The notes beneath the pieces are model-generated. The model worked only from the letters and a program-made list of their open reading frames with translations. It searched no databases and had not been told where the DNA came from. A stretch of DNA of 11,591 nt from JBOGEB01 sp050743125 (GTDB lineage: Bacteria; Actinomycetota; Nitriliruptoria; Euzebyales; Egibacteraceae). Below, in pieces: positions 7,484 through 11,591 of the stretch. Both the position numbers and the translations under genes were made by a program. Each line of letters begins with the position of its first letter. The stretch's first letter is position 1. Where the stretch lies: positions 1 through 11,591 of the forward strand of contig JBOGEB010000139.1 in NCBI GenBank assembly GCA_050743125.1, read 5' to 3'.

Positions 7484-7489
7484 CCTCCC
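7484..7489 (-). promoter_or_regulatory. Ribosome binding site of the precursor gene
   Basis: GGGAGG on the minus strand, five bases before the ATG at 7478. It fixes the start of the small peptide gene and rules in favour of the 57-residue product over the 81-residue reading from 7550. Confidence 0.75.
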
Positions 7490-7509
7490 GTCTTCGAGTG
7501 GTCACAAAG

Positions 7510-7538
7510 AGGCTAGTTGGGGCATGCTTGAGTGTCAA
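7510..7538 (-). promoter_or_regulatory. Sigma-70-type promoter of the RiPP operon
   Basis: On the minus strand, TTGACA (7533-7538) is followed by a 17-base spacer and TAGCCT (7510-7515), matching the principal actinobacterial pattern TTGAC(A) and TAnnnT. The predicted transcript would begin near 7503, leaving a leader of about 25 bases that carries the GGGAGG site and then the ATG of the precursor. Element quality, spacing and placement all agree. Confidence 0.75.
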
Positions 7539-7633
7539 CGACGAGTTCATCCCAGACGTCTCGGTCCCGGAGTCAGGCGAGCAGGTTCGGCGGCCGGGCG
7601 TACGGCTGCGGGCTGAGGCTGGATCGATCCAAG

Positions 7634-7724
7634 TTGCTCGGCACTATGGCCACGCGTTAGCTGGTGGCAGCCGGCTGGGCTCGTCACCCTACGATGGGGC
7701 GCCACGGTGCGACGTTCCGGCGCC
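7634..7724 (+). promoter_or_regulatory. Candidate control region for alaS (weak)
   Basis: The roughly 240 bases between the precursor promoter and alaS hold no gene I can support. On the plus strand there is a poor promoter-like pair, TTGCTC (7634-7639), 17 bases, TTAGCT (7657-7662), and an isolated -10-like TACGAT (7690-7695) without a good -35. Two GGCGCC copies (7698-7703 and 7719-7724) could form a 6-base hairpin in the leader. No T-box consensus or tRNA-like structure is visible. None of these is strong. Confidence 0.25.
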
Positions 7725-7769
7725 TGGAAGTCCCAGCAGCTTGTAGCCCCACATAACCAGAGCGATCTT

Positions 7770-7777
7770 AAGGAAGG
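7770..7777 (+). promoter_or_regulatory. Ribosome binding site of alaS
   Basis: AAGGAAGG ends five bases before the ATG at 7783. The in-frame TTG at 7780 would sit only two bases from this site, so the ATG is the better start. Confidence 0.7.
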
Positions 7778-7782
7778 CATTG

Positions 7783-10458
7783 ATGCTGTCGGCAGAGATC
7801 AGGAAGCGTTGGCTTAGCTATTTCGAACAGCGCGGCCACACGGTGGTCGAGTCTGCGTCGCTGATCGCCGACGACCCGACGTTGCTGCTGGTGAACGCGG
7901 GCATGGTGCCGTTCAAGCCGTACTTTTTGGGCGAGGTGCCGCCGCCGTTCGGCCGGGCGACGAGCGTACAGAAGTGCGTTCGCACGACCGACATCGAGGA
8001 CGTCGGAAAGACGACGCGGCACAACTCGTTTTTCCAGATGTGCGGGAACTTCTCGTTCGGTGACTACTTCAAGGAGACGGCGATCCCCCTCGCGTGGGAG
8101 CTGCTCACCACACCGGTCCCTCGAGGCGGGTATGGGCTGGACGACTCAAGGCTGTGGGTTACGGTTTACCTAGACGACGACGAGGCCGTCGACATCTGGC
8201 ACCGGTCCGTCGGTGTGCCGCTCGACCGGATCCAGCGGCTCGGCATGGAAGAGAACTTCTGGTCGATGGGCGTTCCCGGGCCGTGCGGCCCCTGTTCGGA
8301 GATCTGCTACGACCGCGGCCCACGGTTCGGCCCTGGCGGCGGGCCGGAGACGAACGAGGAGCGCTATCTGGAGATCTGGAACCTCGTGTTCATGCAGTAC
8401 AACCGGGGCGAGGGGCCAGCGAAGAAGGATTACCCGATCCTCGGGGAGCTGCCCGCCAAGAACATCGACACCGGCCTGGGTCTCGAGCGGCTCGGCATGC
8501 TGTTGCAGGGTGTGCCTAACGTACACGAGGTCGACACGGCCCGTCCCATCCTGGACCGCGCCGCTGAGCTGGTTGGCAGCAGGTACGGGGCGGATCCCCG
8601 CAGCGACGTGCTGCTGCGCGTAGTCGCCGACCACGTGCGCACTGCGGTGATGCTGATCGGCGACGGCGTGATGTTCGGCAACGAGGGCCGCGGTTACGTG
8701 CTGCGCCGGATGATGCGCCGGGCGATCCGGAACATACGGCTGCTCGGCGCCCTCGACGCCATGATCCGCGAGCTGGTCGAGACCACGATCGGTGTGATGT
8801 GTCCGCATTACCCAGATCTGGCCGCCGACCGGGCGCGGATCGAGGCGGTCGCCGTGGCCGAGGAGACCTCGTTCCTGCAGACGTTGCGCACCGGCACGTC
8901 GATCTTCGATGTGGCGGTGGCCGAGGCCAAGCAGGCAGGCCGCTCGGCGCTCGCTGGCGACAGGGCGTTCCAGCTGCACGATACGTACGGCTTCCCGATC
9001 GACCTGACCCTGGAGATGGCCGCCGAGCAGGGTGTGACGGTCGACGAGGCCGAGTTCCGGCGGCTCATGGAGGAGCAGCGGCAGCGGGCAAAGGCTGACG
9101 CGCGGGCGAAGAAGACCGGGCATGTTGATGTATCGGCCTACCGGCAGGTCTTGGATGCCGCAGGCACGTCGACCTTCACCGGCTACGAGGAGACCTCCGC
9201 CGACGCTGCCGTGAAGGGCCTGCTGGTCGACGGGGCACCGGCACGGGCCGCCGTCCAGGGGCAGGCGGTCGAGCTGGTGTTGGACCGCACCCCCTTCTAC
9301 GCCGAGGGCGGCGGCCAGCTCGCCGACCGCGGCGTCATCCGGCTGGTTGACGGCTCCGTCATCGAGGTCACCGACGTCCAGTCGCCGATCGAAGGCCTGG
9401 TGGTGCACCGCGGGAACGTGGTAGGCGGCGAGGTGCGGGTCGGCGTGGACGCCTTTGCTGAGATCGACGTCGAGCGGCGACGTGCGACCTCGCGCGCCCA
9501 CACCGCGACCCATATGGTGCACAAGGCGTTACGCGAGACGCTCGGTGAGACCGCGGCCCAGGCCGGCTCGGAGAACGCGCCTGGCCGCTTCCGGCTCGAC
9601 TTCACCGCCCCTGCCGCCGTTCCGCCGTCGGTGCTGGCCGAGGTCGAGCAGCGCGTCAACGAGGTCCTGCTCCACGATTTGCTGGTCCGCGCCGACGTCA
9701 TGAGCTTGCGGCAGGCGCGCGAGCTGGGCGCGCTGGCGTTGTTCGGCGAGAAGTACAGCGACCAGGTCCGAGTGGTCTCCATCGGCGAGTGGGCCCGCGA
9801 GCTGTGCGGCGGGACGCACGCCCGCGGCTCCGCGCAACTAGGCGTGATCACGCTGCTGGGCGAGTCGTCCATCGGCGCTGGCGTGCGCCGAGTCGAAGCA
9901 CTCGTCGGTGGTGACGCCTACCGGTTCCTGGCGAGAGAGCACGTCTTGGTCTCCCAGCTCACCGAGATGCTCAAGGCCCGGCCGGAGGAGCTGCCTGAGC
10001 GGGTCCGCGGGCTGGTGGCCCGGCTGCGCGAGCTGGAGAAGGAGGTCGAGCGGCTGCGGGCCTCCGAGCTGCTCGAGGTAGCCGACGAGCTGGCCGCGCG
10101 CCCGGCCGACGTCGGCGGCGTGGCCCTCGTCACGCACCACGAGCCCGACGTTGGCAAGGCCGACGAGCTGCGCACGCTCGCCCTTGACGTGCGCGGGCGC
10201 ATCCAGGGGCGACCGGTGGTCGTCGCGATCAGCGGTATCGCCAACGGGCGGCCCTCCGTTGTGGTCGCCGTCAACGACGCTGCGCGGGACCTGGGCATCC
10301 GCGCGGTTGAACTGGTGCGCGTCGGGGCCGGGGTGCTCGGCGGTGGCGGCGGCGGGAAGGACGACCTCGCCCAGGGAGGCGGCAGCAACGCGCTGGCGAT
10401 GCCCAAGGCGCTCGCCGAGATCGAACGCGCGGTCGCCGAACGGTCGGCCAACGCTTGA
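7783..10458 (+). CDS. alaS: Alanyl-tRNA synthetase
   Basis: This is a complete 891-residue class II synthetase that charges tRNA-Ala with alanine using ATP. All three modules are present. The catalytic core has the conserved RTTDIEDVGKTTRHNSFF and GNFSFGDYFK (67-97, motif 2) and GLGLERL (231-237, motif 3). The editing domain, which clears Ser-tRNA and Gly-tRNA, has its metal ligands His573 and His577 (HTATH) and Cys675 and His679 (CGGTH). The C-Ala region ends in a Gly-rich LGGGGGGKDD (852-861) and an Asn/Ala/Met-containing tail. Nothing suggests decay. It is transcribed divergently from the precursor operon and followed 49 bases later by a metallo-hydrolase gene, not by the ruvX/mltG/aroE-type genes that usually follow actinobacterial alaS. 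It may therefore be a second, cluster-associated copy that supplies Ala-tRNA or gives self-resistance. The window alone cannot show whether another alaS exists. Confidence 0.97.
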   Translation: MLSAEIRKRWLSYFEQRGHTVVESASLIADDPTLLLVNAGMVPFKPYFLGEVPPPFGRATSVQKCVRTTDIEDVGKTTRHNSFFQMCGNFSFGDYFKETAIPLAWELLTTPVPRGGYGLDDSRLWVTVYLDDDEAVDIWHRSVGVPLDRIQRLGMEENFWSMGVPGPCGPCSEICYDRGPRFGPGGGPETNEERYLEIWNLVFMQYNRGEGPAKKDYPILGELPAKNIDTGLGLERLGMLLQGVPNVHEVDTARPILDRAAELVGSRYGADPRSDVLLRVVADHVRTAVMLIGDGVMFGNEGRGYVLRRMMRRAIRNIRLLGALDAMIRELVETTIGVMCPHYPDLAADRARIEAVAVAEETSFLQTLRTGTSIFDVAVAEAKQAGRSALAGDRAFQLHDTYGFPIDLTLEMAAEQGVTVDEAEFRRLMEEQRQRAKADARAKKTGHVDVSAYRQVLDAAGTSTFTGYEETSADAAVKGLLVDGAPARAAVQGQAVELVLDRTPFYAEGGGQLADRGVIRLVDGSVIEVTDVQSPIEGLVVHRGNVVGGEVRVGVDAFAEIDVERRRATSRAHTATHMVHKALRETLGETAAQAGSENAPGRFRLDFTAPAAVPPSVLAEVEQRVNEVLLHDLLVRADVMSLRQARELGALALFGEKYSDQVRVVSIGEWARELCGGTHARGSAQLGVITLLGESSIGAGVRRVEALVGGDAYRFLAREHVLVSQLTEMLKARPEELPERVRGLVARLRELEKEVERLRASELLEVADELAARPADVGGVALVTHHEPDVGKADELRTLALDVRGRIQGRPVVVAISGIANGRPSVVVAVNDAARDLGIRAVELVRVGAGVLGGGGGGKDDLAQGGGSNALAMPKALAEIERAVAERSANA

Positions 10459-10507
10459 TCGCGCGACGCCGGTGGGGGCATCATCAGGGTCTCCGACCGC
10501 TTCGTGC

Positions 10508-11591
10508 GTGGGTGCCTTCAACCGACTCCGGAGGCGCGACATCAAGATCGGAGCGATTGGACACGCCTCGTACCTGTTCGAGACGGCTGCGGGCACGGTC
10601 CTCACAGACCCGGTCTTCTTCGACCCGTTCGAGGGCGGCGCCAACACCTCCTATCCGCCGCGCGCCGTCGATGCCACGCTGCTCCCGAAGCTCGACTGCG
10701 TCGTTCTCAGCCATCGGCACTTCGACCACTTCGACATCCGCACCCTGTCCACGCTGGACCGGAAGGTCATGGTCTTCTACCCAGCGGGCGAGGAGCTGAT
10801 CGAGAAAGCCCTTACTGAGCTTGGGTTTCATCGACGCCGAGGTCTGCACCCCTGGTCCAAGGCCCGGACCGGGGCTCTGGAGCTCATCGCGACTCCGTCA
10901 CGGGTCGAGTGGCCGGAGTTGGGCCTGATAATCCGAGACGGGCACACCACCGTGTGGAGCCTGATCGACACGATCGTCGACGGCGGGGTTGTCGACACTG
11001 CCCGCGAGCAGGTGGGAAAGGTCGACTGCCTGCTCGCCCAGTACTGCCCGCTCCTTCAGTACGAGCTCCGCGACCCGACCTCATGCAAGAACCTTGACGT
11101 GGTCGAGTACGAGCAGATGCTGTCGATGGTGCGGCTCGCCGATCCCGACATCGTGATCCCAAGTGCCGGTGGCCTGCGGTACGCGGTAGCCGGATGGCAG
11201 GACTGCTACGGGTTCCCGGTCACCCCCACGCGGTTCCTCAGCGACCTGAGGCTAGCCGGGGTCAGTGCGGAGGGAGTCGTTCTCGATCCAGGGGACAGCT
11301 GCGAACGACTCGACAGCGGCTGGGTCACCCGCCGCCAGGCAGCGCCCTGCGTGCGGCGGACATCGTTCGACGACTACGCGCTGTGGCAGCACAACCCAGC
11401 TGTGGGCATTCCCCCCTTCATCGACAGCAACCCTCTCTTCAGCCCGAGCGAGGAGGCCTACGAATTCGCCCTGCGCTACATCACCGGGCAGCTGATCGAC
11501 GACCTGCTGCATCCAGCCAACGCCGACGCCCTGGCCAGCTGGCGCCGCTGGCGGCTCACGTGGCGACTCGACCTGTACGCGCCCGAGGGCA
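10508..11591 (+). CDS. UlaG-like metallo-beta-lactamase-fold hydrolase (3' end outside window)
   Basis: At least 361 residues are open to the window edge. Near the start are GAIGHASYLFETAAGTVLTDPVFF, the first beta strands and DP turn of UlaG-like MBL-fold hydrolases, and SHRHFDHFD with the metal-binding HxHxDH at residues 69-74. A later SLIDTIVD is the likely counterpart of the bridging-Asp segment. The C-terminal part (PSAGGLRYAVAGWQDCYGFP and a long tail with ALRYITGQLIDDLLH) is not from the minimal fold and may decide substrate. The family includes lactonases, phosphodiesterases and other metal hydrolases. The start is uncertain: GTG at 10508 is the nearest standard codon, yet the best ribosome site points to an ATC at 10541, exactly where homologues would begin with MKI. 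The 49-base gap and shared strand suggest co-transcription with alaS. The substrate is unknown. Confidence 0.88.
   Translation, partial: MGAFNRLRRRDIKIGAIGHASYLFETAAGTVLTDPVFFDPFEGGANTSYPPRAVDATLLPKLDCVVLSHRHFDHFDIRTLSTLDRKVMVFYPAGEELIEKALTELGFHRRRGLHPWSKARTGALELIATPSRVEWPELGLIIRDGHTTVWSLIDTIVDGGVVDTAREQVGKVDCLLAQYCPLLQYELRDPTSCKNLDVVEYEQMLSMVRLADPDIVIPSAGGLRYAVAGWQDCYGFPVTPTRFLSDLRLAGVSAEGVVLDPGDSCERLDSGWVTRRQAAPCVRRTSFDDYALWQHNPAVGIPPFIDSNPLFSPSEEAYEFALRYITGQLIDDLLHPANADALASWRRWRLTWRLDLYAPEG
10529..10534 (+). promoter_or_regulatory. Shine-Dalgarno-like CGGAGG inside the MBL gene's 5' end
   Basis: CGGAGG followed by six bases and then ATCAAGATC. The spacing is ideal for initiation at 10541, but the codon there is ATC. 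The GTG at 10508 has no comparable site. Either initiation uses a rare codon, the start lies at the GTG, or an ATG has mutated. Confidence 0.45.

Noticed and set aside
7305..7550. Longer, 81-residue reading of the precursor gene from 7550.
   Set aside because: It would begin upstream of the TTGACA/TAGCCT promoter and lacks a ribosome site, whereas the ATG at 7478 has GGGAGG at the right distance.
7668..7677. Perfect palindrome CAGCCGGCTG between the divergent genes, a possible operator.
   Set aside because: Ten-base palindromes of this composition are common by chance in GC-rich DNA, and it is not repeated elsewhere in the spacer.
7780..7782. TTG as the alaS start.
   Set aside because: It is too close to the AAGGAAGG site; the adjacent ATG is better spaced and matches the family N-terminus.
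8170..9522. A 450-codon open frame on the minus strand inside alaS.
   Set aside because: It is antisense to a fully conserved alanyl-tRNA synthetase and shows no recognisable domain.
1..11591. tRNA genes, CRISPR arrays, insertion sequences or attachment sites.
   Set aside because: No T-loop-like GTTCGANNC in a cloverleaf context, regular repeats, transposase motifs or flanking direct repeats were seen on reading both strands.

Overview
This is high-GC DNA typical of an actinomycete (Streptomyces, Micromonospora, Actinomadura or a relative). The reading frames have G/C-rich third positions, GTG starts are common, ribosome binding sites are of the GGAGG type, and the alanyl-tRNA synthetase looks actinobacterial. 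The genus cannot be named from the sequence alone.

Left edge (1-1680). A membrane-protein tail is followed by two decayed genes on the minus strand: a 5'-truncated glycosyltransferase and a 5'-3' exonuclease. Both are broken by several frameshifts. This stretch looks like eroding chromosomal DNA and ends sharply about 80 bases before an intact gene cluster.

Centre (1763-7538). I read this as a compact RiPP (ribosomally made, post-translationally modified peptide) gene cluster. A well-formed promoter (TTGACA, 17 bases, TAGCCT) drives a minus-strand operon. Its first gene encodes a 57-residue acidic peptide that looks like a precursor, with the tail SERGGTRSGGTTACH. A hairpin follows, then an 860-residue LanB-type protein with only the tRNA-dependent glutamylation domain, a phytanoyl-CoA-dioxygenase-type Fe(II)/2-oxoglutarate oxygenase, and a 312-residue protein I do not recognise. 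The last three genes overlap by 4-7 bases and are probably translationally coupled. A convergent plus-strand gene encodes a stand-alone SpaB_C (thiopeptide-type bacteriocin biosynthesis) protein, the other half of a split LanB. No LanC cyclase, YcaO, protease, transporter or regulator is visible.

Right side (7783-11591). Divergent from the precursor lies a complete alanyl-tRNA synthetase gene with catalytic, editing and C-Ala domains intact, followed on the same strand by a UlaG-like metallo-beta-lactamase-fold hydrolase that runs off the window. This is not the usual neighbourhood of a housekeeping alaS. An alanyl-tRNA synthetase beside a LanB-type enzyme suggests one of three things: the synthetase supplies Ala-tRNA to a peptide aminoacyl-tRNA ligase (PEARL)-like reaction, it is a resistant copy protecting against the product, or the chromosomal alaS sits here by chance.

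Working model (inference): the precursor is expressed from its own promoter. The LanB-like enzyme modifies it using aminoacyl-tRNA, the SpaB_C protein eliminates glutamate or performs a related step, and the dioxygenase oxidises a residue. The combination of precursor, split LanB, PhyH oxygenase and AlaRS is the most interesting feature of the window.
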